From positions 536,042 through 600,041 of the forward strand of contig NZ_JBIWXY010000002.1 of assembly GCF_044751345.1 (NCBI RefSeq): a stretch of 64,000 bases of DNA, in the 5' to 3' direction. Below are positions 15,880-24,829 of this stretch, in pieces. Position 1 is the first letter of the stretch. Every line of letters starts with the position of its first letter. Origin of the DNA: Methylobacillus methanolivorans. Lineage in GTDB: Bacteria; Pseudomonadota; Gammaproteobacteria; Burkholderiales; Methylophilaceae. The notes under the pieces are model-generated. The model searched no databases. It had not been told where the DNA came from and worked only from the letters and a program-made list of their open reading frames with translations. Both the position numbers and the translations under genes were made by a program.

Positions 15880-18165
15880 TTAAAAGTCCTTTCTCACTTG
15901 AACGCCGAAGTAGCGAGCATCGTCGCGGGGGACGAAGCGATGGGAGACAGTCGCATTGCCAGACAATGTGGTGGCATATGAGCGATCCAGCAGATTGCGG
16001 CCTACTACGGCAAAGCGCCAGCCATCCTGGGTGGAAAGCGCAACGCTGGCGTTCCAGATGCCATAGGCTTCCTGAATGGTGGCATCTGTCTGTGGTATTA
16101 GTACGAATTGTTGTTTACTTTGCCAGGTGTAGTCGGTGCCAACGTCAACTATATAGCCATTGTTTAGAGGGATAGCATAGTTGGCGCGTACTACGGATTT
16201 GAACTTGGGAGCAAATGGCAGTGGCTTGCCATTGACCTGGCAACTAGCATCGGTTGGAGGGCAATTGAGATTGTCAATGCGTGCATCTACATAAGCCAAC
16301 GAGCCAGATAAGCTTAGTCTGGAGGTGGCTTTTGCATTAACGTCTAGTTCAACCCCCCGAGTAGATACATCACCAGCATTGATTAGCCGGTATATGAACA
16401 CATTGTTGCCAACATTTTCTGGAGCATTGGCCTGGTAGTTTTTATATTTAGTATAAAAAGCTGCTGCATTAAAGATAAGGCGATTATCAAGCCATGCCGA
16501 TTTTAGGCCGATCTCGAAGGAGTTAGCTGTTTCAGGAGCCAGCGCGTTTGTATCATTATTACCATCGAACATATTGAAAAATACGTTGTACGCTGGACCT
16601 TTGTAGCCACGAGAATAGGTAGCGTAGGTCATTACATCTTTGCTCAAGTCATATTGTGCACCTAGTCGACCAGAGTATTCGCTTGCGCTAGTGGTTCCTT
16701 TTCTGAGTGGCTGGCTGGATCTGACCGCTGCCTGTATTCCAGAAGGGACATTACTGTTACGTATATGGTCGAAAGATAAGTCGTCATGCGTGTAACGCAG
16801 GCCTAAAATGCCGCGAAGCTCGGGTGTAAAGTTCAGAGTACTTTCACCAAATAGCGAGATGCTGTCATTTTCCACCCCGTAGTCAGAACGTCCTACAAGG
16901 TTTGCGCCAGCCAGGGTCGTTGCGTTGCGTTGATAGACCTCATCAGTTTTGCTCTTGAGATAATAGATACCTGCTACATACTCAAGGAATTGTTCCTTGG
17001 GTGATGCTAAGCGAATTTCTTGTGAGAACTGCTTGGAGTCTACTGTTCCCCTGTCCCGAGTTGCGGGGTAGGCGGTTGTGATTCTACTGAGATCATAGTT
17101 GTTACCTATTGGAGATGAGGAAGTGTTTTGCGTATTATCCCAAGTGCGGAATGCTGTGATTGATGTCAAAGTGTAGTCATTGATGCGCCAATCGACTTGC
17201 GCAGAAATTCCTTGATTGGTATCGGTGATTTCGTTTTTGCCATCGCTACGGACTGTGCGGTTTCCCTTGCTGGCTTGCACTGGACTAATAGCTTGGTTAA
17301 ACGCAGCATCTCGGGATTGATAAGGCACGGAAGCAATAGTATTAGTACCGTGGGTATAGTCGGCAATCAGAGTAATATCGAGGTCTTCATTTGGTGTCAG
17401 CAAGAACTTGGCGCGTGCGCCTTCGCGTTCATAACCGTTGAGACGGCCGCCGAGCACATTTTTTACGTTCCCGTCATAGTCGGCCCAGAGACCATTGATA
17501 GATGCATAGAGTAGGTCAGGTACTAATGTGCCGGAAAGACCAAAGCGGATGCGTTTCTCTCCACCTTCATAGTAGGAGGTATCGACATAAGCATGAGTGT
17601 CAGCACTGGGTTCCTTGGATACGATGTTGATGACACCCGCGGAGGCATTTTTGCCGAACAGGGTGCCTTGCGGGCCGCGTAAGACTTCGATGCGCTCAAC
17701 ATCCATTAGGTCCAGTGTTGCTTGACCGGGACGGGCATAGACCACGCCGTCAATCACGGTAGAAACGGTAGGTTCAATACCTGGTGATGTAGAGATTGTT
17801 CCTACACCACGAATGAAGATGGATGAGTCCTTGTTACCACCCTGCTGACGGAAGGTCAGGCTGGGCACTTCGTTGGCAATGGTCTGGATGCTGTTGAGAT
17901 TGGATTGTTCCAGCTTTTTGCCATCCAGTACGGAAACCGCCACCGGGATAGATTGCAGGCTGGCTTCACGGCGGGTTGCGGTGACGGTAACGATACCGAG
18001 CGAAGGCTGTGCTTCTTGTTCGGAGGCTGTTTTCTTGCTTTCAGTTTCTTTGGGCTCTTCAGCTGCCAGCGCAGCGGAAATTCCGCCGGAAAGTAGTGCC
18101 GAAGCCAGCGCCAGGCGGATGCCGCTGCGCCGGAACTGTTGTAAGTGAGTATGGTGTGGTTTCAT
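15880..18165 (-). CDS. TonB-dependent outer-membrane receptor
   Basis: 761 residues. A signal peptide (about 1-35, ending SAALAAEE) is followed by a Gly/Glu/Lys-rich stretch, a TonB-box-like GIVTVTATRREASLQ, a plug domain (IPVAVSVLDGKKLEQ to VERIEVLRGPQGTLFGKNASAGVINIVSKEP) and a long beta barrel ending in the aromatic GVQVRKDF. The barrel resembles the FecA/sterol-type receptors of Sphingomonads, which bring in diverse organic compounds. It lies between the ABC permease genes and the monooxygenase gene in one operon. Substrate unknown; an iron-siderophore role is less likely given the neighbours. Confidence 0.9.
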   Translation of the reverse strand: MKPHHTHLQQFRRSGIRLALASALLSGGISAALAAEEPKETESKKTASEQEAQPSLGIVTVTATRREASLQSIPVAVSVLDGKKLEQSNLNSIQTIANEVPSLTFRQQGGNKDSSIFIRGVGTISTSPGIEPTVSTVIDGVVYARPGQATLDLMDVERIEVLRGPQGTLFGKNASAGVINIVSKEPSADTHAYVDTSYYEGGEKRIRFGLSGTLVPDLLYASINGLWADYDGNVKNVLGGRLNGYEREGARAKFLLTPNEDLDITLIADYTHGTNTIASVPYQSRDAAFNQAISPVQASKGNRTVRSDGKNEITDTNQGISAQVDWRINDYTLTSITAFRTWDNTQNTSSSPIGNNYDLSRITTAYPATRDRGTVDSKQFSQEIRLASPKEQFLEYVAGIYYLKSKTDEVYQRNATTLAGANLVGRSDYGVENDSISLFGESTLNFTPELRGILGLRYTHDDLSFDHIRNSNVPSGIQAAVRSSQPLRKGTTSASEYSGRLGAQYDLSKDVMTYATYSRGYKGPAYNVFFNMFDGNNDTNALAPETANSFEIGLKSAWLDNRLIFNAAAFYTKYKNYQANAPENVGNNVFIYRLINAGDVSTRGVELDVNAKATSRLSLSGSLAYVDARIDNLNCPPTDASCQVNGKPLPFAPKFKSVVRANYAIPLNNGYIVDVGTDYTWQSKQQFVLIPQTDATIQEAYGIWNASVALSTQDGWRFAVVGRNLLDRSYATTLSGNATVSHRFVPRDDARYFGVQVRKDF

Positions 18166-18250
18166 GCAGATTCCCCTAATTTAGTCGTAAAAATGATGTC
18201 GTTAGCCTGATACCCGTTGTCGGGAAACCAGGGGAATGAAAAGAAATGTT

Positions 18251-19072
18251 TCATCCTTTGATGCCTCCTGTGGTGAGCCCGCTGATGACGCGCTCCTGAA
18301 AGAGGACGATGAGGATGGCGAGTGGCACGATAGCAACCACCAAAGCGGCGGAGATCACCGGCCAGGGGAAGGTGAATTCCCCTTGATACAGCAGGATGCC
18401 AACGGGCAAGGTGCGGCTGCCTGGGGCAGCATTCAGCGCCAGTGCCAGCAGGAACTCATCCCAGGCATTGACGAAAGCCAGGATGCCCGCGGTAAACACG
18501 CCGGGAGCGGAGAGTGGCAGTACGATGCGGTATAGCGCTTGCAAGCGGGTGCAACCATCGAGCATGGCAGCGTTTTCAATGTCCTTGGGCACCTGTTGGA
18601 AAAAGCTTGCCAGCACCAGGGTGCAAACTGGCAGGCTTTGCACGGCGTAAGGCAGGATCAGTGCGCCATAGGTGTTGATCAGCCCTAGCCCGCGCATGAT
18701 CTCAAACAGTGGTACCAATAATGTCGCGGGTGGAAACATGGCCACGGCAACCAGCAGGATGAGAATCAGGTCGCGATGCCGCAGCTGTAGCCGGGTGAGG
18801 GTATAGGCGGCACCTGTGGCTGCAAACAGGGTTAGCAGGGTAGATAACAATGCCACGGCAAAGCTGTTGCCGAGAAATAGCAGCAAGGGCTGATCGCTGA
18901 ATGCATGCAGGTAATTGTTCAGACTGGGGTGTTGCGGCAGCCAGGTGATGGGGGTTTGCGCCAGCTCGATATCGCTCTTGAACGAAGTCAGCAATATCCA
19001 CAGCGCGGGAAAAAAGCCGTTGATCAGCAGTACGGCTGCGGCAATCCAGCGTAAGGGGAGTTTCAGCATCAC
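18251..19072 (-). CDS. Carbohydrate-type ABC transporter permease, MalG/UgpE-like
   Basis: 273 residues with six membrane helices and the EAA loop ENAAMLDGCTRLQALYRIVLPLSAPG, typical of the CUT1 sugar-permease family. Its ATG overlaps the stop of the MalF-like gene by 4 bases (ATGA). With the MalF-like, binding-protein and MalK-like products it forms one importer. An 85-base gap follows before the TonB-receptor gene. Confidence 0.9.
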   Translation of the reverse strand: MMLKLPLRWIAAAVLLINGFFPALWILLTSFKSDIELAQTPITWLPQHPSLNNYLHAFSDQPLLLFLGNSFAVALLSTLLTLFAATGAAYTLTRLQLRHRDLILILLVAVAMFPPATLLVPLFEIMRGLGLINTYGALILPYAVQSLPVCTLVLASFFQQVPKDIENAAMLDGCTRLQALYRIVLPLSAPGVFTAGILAFVNAWDEFLLALALNAAPGSRTLPVGILLYQGEFTFPWPVISAALVVAIVPLAILIVLFQERVISGLTTGGIKG

Positions 19073-19992
19073 AGAGTCCCCTTGTAGAGTTTGCGCAGAT
19101 AAATGGAGCTGACCACCATGGAGAGCAGGAACAACAGCACGGCCAATGCTGAGCCGTAGCCAACATCCATATATTCAATCGCTGTGGTGTTGATGAGGAT
19201 GGATAAGGTTTCGGTATAGCGTGCAGGGCCGCCTTGCGTCATGGCATAGGGGATGTCAAAGGATTGCAGTGCGCTGATGGTGCGGAAGATCAGCGCGACC
19301 ATCATGGCCGGTGCCAGCAAGGGCAGGGTAACGTGGCGGAAAGTCTGCCAGCGGCTGGCACCCTCCAGCTCTGCTGCTTCGTAGAGGCTGCGCGGGATAG
19401 TTTGCAGGCCCGCGAGCAGGATCAATGCAACGAATGAAGATGTTTTCCAGATGGTGGCGATGCAAATGGCGAAAAAGCCCCATTGCGGTATCAGCAGGAA
19501 TGAGATCGGCGCAAAGCCTGCACGGCGCAGCAGATCATTGACTACGCCGTATTCCGTATTGAAGAACCAGGCGAAGATCATGCCGGAAAAAGCCAGCGGC
19601 AATGCCCATGGCAATAGCAGCGCCAGGCGTACTGGCCAGCGCCATTTCCACTCACGGTTGGCGAGCAGGGCCAGCCCAAGGCCAACCAGCAAGGCACCGG
19701 GTACAGTCACTACGCACAAGGCCAGCGTGAAGCGCACGGCGCGCCAGACATCCGGGTCGCGCAGGGCATCAAGATAGTTGGCAAAACCAATGAACATCGG
19801 GCCGCTATCGCTGAATAGGCTGATGGAATAAAAGCTGTCATGGATGACCTTGGCCACGGGGTATACCACAATCAGGCCGAGCAATAGCACGGCGGGGAGC
19901 AATAGCCAGAACGCCAGCGAGGCTTGACTGATATCGCCAGATTTCTGGCGCAGGCTGTGTTGCCGGCGTGTGAATATGGTGCGCAGGCTCAA
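19069..19992 (-). CDS. Carbohydrate-type ABC transporter permease, MalF/UgpA-like
   Basis: 307 residues from the TTG at 19992, which overlaps the stop of the binding-protein gene and has AAAGGA 7 bases upstream; the frame is open further upstream but that part lies inside the preceding gene. Six membrane helices start at about residue 25 (LAFWLLLPAVLLLGLIVVYP). The EAA motif is EAAELEGASRWQTFRHVTLPLLAP. CUT1 family. Paired with the MalG-like permease encoded next. Confidence 0.88.
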   Translation of the reverse strand: MSLRTIFTRRQHSLRQKSGDISQASLAFWLLLPAVLLLGLIVVYPVAKVIHDSFYSISLFSDSGPMFIGFANYLDALRDPDVWRAVRFTLALCVVTVPGALLVGLGLALLANREWKWRWPVRLALLLPWALPLAFSGMIFAWFFNTEYGVVNDLLRRAGFAPISFLLIPQWGFFAICIATIWKTSSFVALILLAGLQTIPRSLYEAAELEGASRWQTFRHVTLPLLAPAMMVALIFRTISALQSFDIPYAMTQGGPARYTETLSILINTTAIEYMDVGYGSALAVLLFLLSMVVSSIYLRKLYKGTL

Positions 19993-21254
19993 CGCAATAT
20001 CCTTTCCAGGCGCAGGCTGATGTCTTCCAGGCCTTCTTCGGTCGTTAGTGAGCCGGCCAGCACGGCAGAAGTCGAGATGCGTAGCACGTCCGATACCTGC
20101 GCATAGCGTGCGGTCAACGGGCGTGACCTGGCGCCCAGCAATGCGGGTTTGGCATCCTTGAGCCAAGGGATCACGGCCTGGACATCTGCATCGTCATAAA
20201 GTGAGAGGTAAGGTGGCAGCAAGCCACCTTGCAGCGTGATGAAGCGTACACTTTCAGGCGATGCCAGAAAGCGCAGTAAATCGGCGGTCTGGGCCTTGTT
20301 GCGCGAATAGTTGGATAGCGCCCACTGCCATCCGCCCAGGCAAGTGGCGTGTTCTCCGCCCGGCATGGCCGGCATCCTGATAATGCCGACTTTATCCTTG
20401 ACGCGGGAATCTGCATCGTTCTGGAACACGTTCCAGGCAAAGCCCCAGTTGATGGCGAAAATGGCATTGCCCGCCTTGAAGGTGTTGACGGTGTCGCCGG
20501 TCTTGACTTCGCCGACATGGCGGCGGATGACGTTTTTCTTAATCAGACCTGTCCATAGTGTCAGGCTTTGCAATGCGGCGGGTTTGTCCAATATCAGCTT
20601 GCCGTTTTTGTTGAGCACCTCCTTGCCTTGGCTCCAGTAAGGCAGCAAGAAGCTGCATACCGTGCCTTCGATCGGTGCGCCCTGCATGGAAAGGCCTTGC
20701 AGCGCTGGTTTGTTCTCTTGCTTGAGAATGGTTTGTGCGGCCGCTTCCAGCTCCTGCCAGCTCTGTGGTGGGGCAATGCCGTATTGCGCCAATAGATCCT
20801 TGCGGTAATACATGAACATGGCATCTGTCACCGCAGGCAGGGTATATAGCTGGCCTTTGATCAGGTTAGTCTGGCGATAAATGGGCAGGCCATCAGCAAG
20901 CAGGGCTTCCTTTTCTTTGCCAAGATACGGGTCTAGCGGGGCGATCCAGCTGGCAGTGGCGAATTGGTAGGGGTGGACGATGTCCAGCATCAGGGCGTCA
21001 AAGCTGGGATCGTGTGCATTGAGCAAGACGGAAAGGTATTTTCGTTGCAATTCTGAAGTGGCGGCACTGCTGCCAATTTCTATGCGGATGCCAGGGTGAC
21101 TGGCTTCATAGCGGTCTGCCAGCGTGCGGAACAGATCAGGGCGTTGTGCTGGTCCGCCAATAAAAACGCGTAGCACGGTGTCTGCCTGAGCAGGCATTGC
21201 CCCAAGCATCAATAGCAAGAGTGACACGGTGCGGAGCGCATGCAGGAGGCTCAT
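19989..21254 (-). CDS. Periplasmic solute-binding protein, family 1 (CUT1 ABC transporter)
   Basis: 421 residues. Signal peptide MSLLHALRTVSLLLLMLG up to PAQA|DTV. The mature protein has the family 1 features: RTLADRYEASHPGIRIEIG, YRQTNLIKGQLYTLPAVTDAMFMYYRKDLLAQYG and AMPGGEHATCLGGWQWALS. It collects the substrate in the periplasm for the adjacent permeases. Its ATG overlaps the stop of the MalK-like gene by 4 bases. Oligosaccharide, polyol or glycerol-phosphate ligands are all possible. Confidence 0.9.
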   Translation of the reverse strand: MSLLHALRTVSLLLLMLGAMPAQADTVLRVFIGGPAQRPDLFRTLADRYEASHPGIRIEIGSSAATSELQRKYLSVLLNAHDPSFDALMLDIVHPYQFATASWIAPLDPYLGKEKEALLADGLPIYRQTNLIKGQLYTLPAVTDAMFMYYRKDLLAQYGIAPPQSWQELEAAAQTILKQENKPALQGLSMQGAPIEGTVCSFLLPYWSQGKEVLNKNGKLILDKPAALQSLTLWTGLIKKNVIRRHVGEVKTGDTVNTFKAGNAIFAINWGFAWNVFQNDADSRVKDKVGIIRMPAMPGGEHATCLGGWQWALSNYSRNKAQTADLLRFLASPESVRFITLQGGLLPPYLSLYDDADVQAVIPWLKDAKPALLGARSRPLTARYAQVSDVLRISTSAVLAGSLTTEEGLEDISLRLERILR

Positions 21255-22390
21255 GCTGCCTGATCCTTGTTGCCGGCCTGGCGGGTCATGAGGCGTGTGC
21301 CTTTTTCGCTGTCGAACCAGTGCAGGTTTGCATGGGCGACATGAAGTTGCAGCTTCTGCCCGTTGACGACAGCCTGGTGGCCAGGCAGGCGAGCCTGTAC
21401 CGTGAATGTCTCAAGATTGGCAGTGGGTTGTTCCAGGCGCAAAGTGGCAATGGTTTCTGCGCCCAATGGTTCAATCAGCTCAATGACGGCATTGAGGGTG
21501 ATGGCGGCTTGGCCGTTGAGATGGCCAGGATCGATATACAGGTGCTCTGGCCGGATACCCAGTGTGATGGCTTGCTCGGGGGTGGTTTCAAGGTGGCCAA
21601 CAGGCACGGTTTGCCCGGCAATAAAGGCTGATTGGCCGTTAGTAGACCATTGCAACGGCAGATCAAGCAAGTTCATCGCGGGCGAGCCCATGAAACCGGC
21701 CACAAAAGTGGTGGCGGGAGACTGATATATGTCTGCCGGTGTACCCAGTTGTTCGATACGGCCATGGTTGATGACGGCAATGCGGTCTGCCAACGTCATG
21801 GCTTCCACCTGGTCGTGCGTCACGTAGATCATGGTCTTGCCTAGGCGCTGGTGCAGGCGCTTGATCTCCATGCGCATCTCGGTGCGTAGCTTGGCGTCCA
21901 GGTTGGAGAGTGGCTCATCGAACAGGAATAGCTGGGCTTCGCGCACCAGGGCTCGGCCAATGGCTACGCGTTGGCGCTGTCCACCAGAAAGCGCGGCAGG
22001 CTTGCGTTGCAGCAGGTTAGTGAGCTGCAGAAGTTCTGCTGCTGCCTGCACTTTTTGCTCGATTTCGCTTTTAGGTGTGCCGCGGATGCTGAGGCCGAAC
22101 GCCAAGTTGTCATACACCGTCTTGTGCGGATACAGGGCGTAGTCCTGAAACACCAACGCCATATTGCGCTCACGCGGAGGTAGGCGATTGATGCTGCGAC
22201 CATCCAGGATCACCTGCCCTTCATCGGCATGATCCAGCCCAGCCACTATGCGGAGCAAGGTGGATTTCCCGCAGCCGGAAGGGCCAATGAGGACGAGGAA
22301 CTCGCCCGAATCAATGTCCAGGTCGATATCCTTCAGGATATGCGTCTGGGCAAAGTGCTTGCTGATACGCTGCAAGCTAAGCTTTGCCAT
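21251..22390 (-). CDS. ABC transporter ATP-binding protein, MalK/UgpC-like
   Basis: 379 residues: Walker A GPSGCGKST, signature LSGGQRQRVAIGRALVREA, Walker B LFLFDEPLSNLDAKLR, H-loop YVTHDQVEAM, and a C-terminal TOBE regulatory domain from about residue 240 (GIRPEHL). First gene of the six-gene minus-strand operon. Its upstream region, shared with the divergent LacI-family gene, carries a perfect operator palindrome at 22496-22511. Confidence 0.93.
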   Translation of the reverse strand: MAKLSLQRISKHFAQTHILKDIDLDIDSGEFLVLIGPSGCGKSTLLRIVAGLDHADEGQVILDGRSINRLPPRERNMALVFQDYALYPHKTVYDNLAFGLSIRGTPKSEIEQKVQAAAELLQLTNLLQRKPAALSGGQRQRVAIGRALVREAQLFLFDEPLSNLDAKLRTEMRMEIKRLHQRLGKTMIYVTHDQVEAMTLADRIAVINHGRIEQLGTPADIYQSPATTFVAGFMGSPAMNLLDLPLQWSTNGQSAFIAGQTVPVGHLETTPEQAITLGIRPEHLYIDPGHLNGQAAITLNAVIELIEPLGAETIATLRLEQPTANLETFTVQARLPGHQAVVNGQKLQLHVAHANLHWFDSEKGTRLMTRQAGNKDQAA

Positions 22391-22495
22391 AGGTGCCTGC
22401 TTGTATTAAATGTGCTTTCAATATATCCGATTGCAATATTTGCTGAATAAAAGTGAAAGAGTTTGAAAATTTTAAAAACACTGATAATCTCAATG

Positions 22496-22511
22496 ATGTT
22501 ACCGGTAACAT
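22496..22511. promoter_or_regulatory. Perfect 16-bp operator palindrome for the LacI/GntR-type regulator
   Basis: ATGTTACCGGTAACAT is a perfect inverted repeat with the central CG of LacI-family sites. It is identical to the consensus described for E. coli GntR, the gluconate repressor of the LacI family. It lies between the divergent MalK-like and LacI-like genes, 106 bases from the first and 87 from the second, so it can control both the operon and the regulator. Confidence 0.85.
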
Positions 22512-22597
22512 TAGAGATTTTCAGCAAGCCTTTACATGCTGTCAAAGAATTAAATTGAAATTAAATATTTTTAAAAGTTATATGTGGCTCAATATCT

Positions 22598-23623
22598 ATG
22601 TCGGGTAAGCGTAAAGGTCTGGGCCGGGCAACGGTGCATGATGTGGCCAAGCTGGCTGGGGTTTCTTCCATCACTGTTTCGCGTTATTTCAAGCAGCCGG
22701 GCATCGTGTCTCAGGGGTTGCGGGATCGTATTGCCGATGCGGTAGCGCGGCTGGATTATTTACCCAATCATGCTGCTGGAGGCCTGGCGTCAACGCACGG
22801 GCGTATCGTGGCGATGGTGATCCCGAATATTTCAGGCCCGATCTTTGCCAATACCATCCAGAGCTTCAGTGATGAGTTAAACCGCCATGGCTACCAGTTG
22901 CTTCTGGCATCCAGTTCTTTCTCCATCGAGAAGGAGGAAAGCGCTGTGCGTGCCTTCCTGGGCTGGTCTCCTGCTGCACTGGTGTTAACCAGCCAATATC
23001 ATTCCGAGGAAACAGAGCGTTTAATTGCAAAAGCCAATATGCCTATCGTGGAAACCTGGGATTATGTTCCGGCACGCAACCCTCTACAGGTGGGGTTCTC
23101 TCATGTGGAAGTGGGCCGGCAATCTGTGGCGTATCTGCACGGCAAGGGATATGAGCGGATTGCATTTGTGCAGAACAGCATGGTCGGCGACTTGAGCGCG
23201 CTGGATAGGCGGGATGGATATATTGCGCAGATGACCGAGAATGGCCTTAAGCCCTGGGTGTTTGTGCCGACTCAGGCTGATCCCTTCGAGGCAGGCCGGC
23301 AAGCGATTAATGCGCTGTTATTACGCCCCCAGCCTGCTGAAGCGATTATTTTTGCCAATGATAATCTGGCCGCTGGTGGCATGCTGGCCGGAACGCGTGC
23401 TGGCATGAGTTTCCCCGGGGATTGTGCCATCTTTGGTTTTGGTAATTATGCGTTTGCTGAATTGCTATTGCCTAGCCTGACCACTATTCGCCCTCCCGCC
23501 AGGGAAATCGGCGAGATTGCTGCTTTGCGGATATTACAGGCCTTGGGGGATATCCCGGTGGAAGGTGCCGTACCGCATTTGAACCTGCTGGATTGTGAAT
23601 TGATTGTGCGTGAAAGCGCTTGA
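22598..23623 (+). CDS. LacI-family transcriptional regulator, GntR-like subgroup
   Basis: 341 residues. The helix-turn-helix and hinge helix are at about residues 10-60 (TVHDVAKLAGVSSITVSRYFKQPG, RLDYLPNHAAGGLAS). The effector domain follows (VAMVIPNISGPIFANTIQSFSDELNRHGYQLLLASS). The order of motifs, SWNI-like SWSPAALVLT and PIVETWD resemble E. coli GntR, which fits the GntR-type operator upstream. It is divergent to the ABC/TonB/monooxygenase operon and 25 bases before the aldo/keto reductase gene. Inducer unknown, perhaps a sugar acid. Confidence 0.88.
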   Translation: MSGKRKGLGRATVHDVAKLAGVSSITVSRYFKQPGIVSQGLRDRIADAVARLDYLPNHAAGGLASTHGRIVAMVIPNISGPIFANTIQSFSDELNRHGYQLLLASSSFSIEKEESAVRAFLGWSPAALVLTSQYHSEETERLIAKANMPIVETWDYVPARNPLQVGFSHVEVGRQSVAYLHGKGYERIAFVQNSMVGDLSALDRRDGYIAQMTENGLKPWVFVPTQADPFEAGRQAINALLLRPQPAEAIIFANDNLAAGGMLAGTRAGMSFPGDCAIFGFGNYAFAELLLPSLTTIRPPAREIGEIAALRILQALGDIPVEGAVPHLNLLDCELIVRESA

Positions 23624-23648
23624 ATATTGATGAATTGAAGGAGTAGCA

Positions 23649-24689
23649 ATGACTTACCAAGCAAATGAAGCCCGTTATGACCAGATGCAATATCGCCGTT
23701 GTGGCAAGAGTGGCTTGAAACTACCCTTGCTATCGTTGGGCTTGTGGCACAACTTTGGCGATAACACTAATATCGCCGTGCAGCGCGATATGCTGCGCAC
23801 CGCGTTTGATCTCGGCATCACCCATTTTGACCTTGCCAATAACTACGGCCCGCCCTATGGCAGTGCTGAAGCTAACTTCGGACAATTGCTCCGGCAGGAT
23901 TTTCGTCCTTACCGCGATGAGCTGATTATTTCTACCAAGGCGGGATGGGACATGTGGCCAGGGCCTTATGGCCAGGGCGGCGGTTCGCGCAAATACCTGC
24001 TGGCGAGCCTGGATCAAAGCCTGCAGCGCATGGGGTTGGACTATGTGGATATTTTCTATTCCCACCGCTTCGATGCAGAAACTCCGCTGGAGGAAACGAT
24101 GGGCGCCCTCGCTAGTGCTGTGCAGCAGGGCAAGGCGCTCTATGTTGGTATTTCCTCTTATTCTCCAGCCAAAACGCTGGAAGCCTCCAGGCTACTGCAC
24201 GAGTGGAAAATCCCCTGCCTGATCCATCAGCCCTCCTACAATCTGCTGAATCGCTGGATAGAGCGCGGCCTACTTGATACCCTGCAGCAGGAAGGCATGG
24301 GCTGCATTACCTTTACCGCACTGGCCCAAGGGCTGCTCTCGGATAAATATCTCAACGGAATTCCGCAGGAGGCACGTATCAACCGCCCGGGTGGCAACTC
24401 CATCCCACCCAGCCACTTGAGCGAGCAAAACCTCAAGCGCATTAAGGGCCTCAATCAGATTGCATCACAGCGTGGGCAAACGCTGGCGCAGATGGCACTA
24501 GCCTGGGTGCTGCGCGACGAACGCGTGACTTCTACCTTGATTGGTGCAAGCAATAGCCAGCAGGTGCGCGAGAATGTTGCCGCTTTGCAGAACCTTGCCT
24601 TCACGGCAGAAGAGCTGGCGGCGATAGATGTCCTCGCCCAGGAAGGCGGCATTGATCTCTGGGCCGGATCATCCAGCGACTGGAAATAG
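23649..24689 (+). CDS. Aldo/keto reductase, YghZ-like (Kv-beta type)
   Basis: 346 residues of the AKR14/YghZ type: YRRCGKSGLKLPLLSLGLWHNFG at the start, the catalytic Asp/Tyr in THFDLANNYGPPYGSAE, Lys in ISTKAGWDMWPGPYGQGG and His in IFYSHRFD, with a C-terminal NADPH site (IGASNSQQVRENVAAL). E. coli YghZ reduces L-glyceraldehyde 3-phosphate and methylglyoxal. It follows the LacI-family gene by 25 bases and may belong to the same regulon. Confidence 0.88.
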   Translation: MTYQANEARYDQMQYRRCGKSGLKLPLLSLGLWHNFGDNTNIAVQRDMLRTAFDLGITHFDLANNYGPPYGSAEANFGQLLRQDFRPYRDELIISTKAGWDMWPGPYGQGGGSRKYLLASLDQSLQRMGLDYVDIFYSHRFDAETPLEETMGALASAVQQGKALYVGISSYSPAKTLEASRLLHEWKIPCLIHQPSYNLLNRWIERGLLDTLQQEGMGCITFTALAQGLLSDKYLNGIPQEARINRPGGNSIPPSHLSEQNLKRIKGLNQIASQRGQTLAQMALAWVLRDERVTSTLIGASNSQQVRENVAALQNLAFTAEELAAIDVLAQEGGIDLWAGSSSDWK

Positions 24690-24829
24690 CCAGTCCCGGT
24701 TAGTAAGTCGCGGAAGGTTTTTACGATTTTTGACTGGCAAGGTAGAGAACAATCGAAGGCTTTTCTGTATCATGGCATATGCCGCTGAGCGCAGAAGCTG
24801 CGCAGCGTAGCTAAGCAGAATCCAACCTG

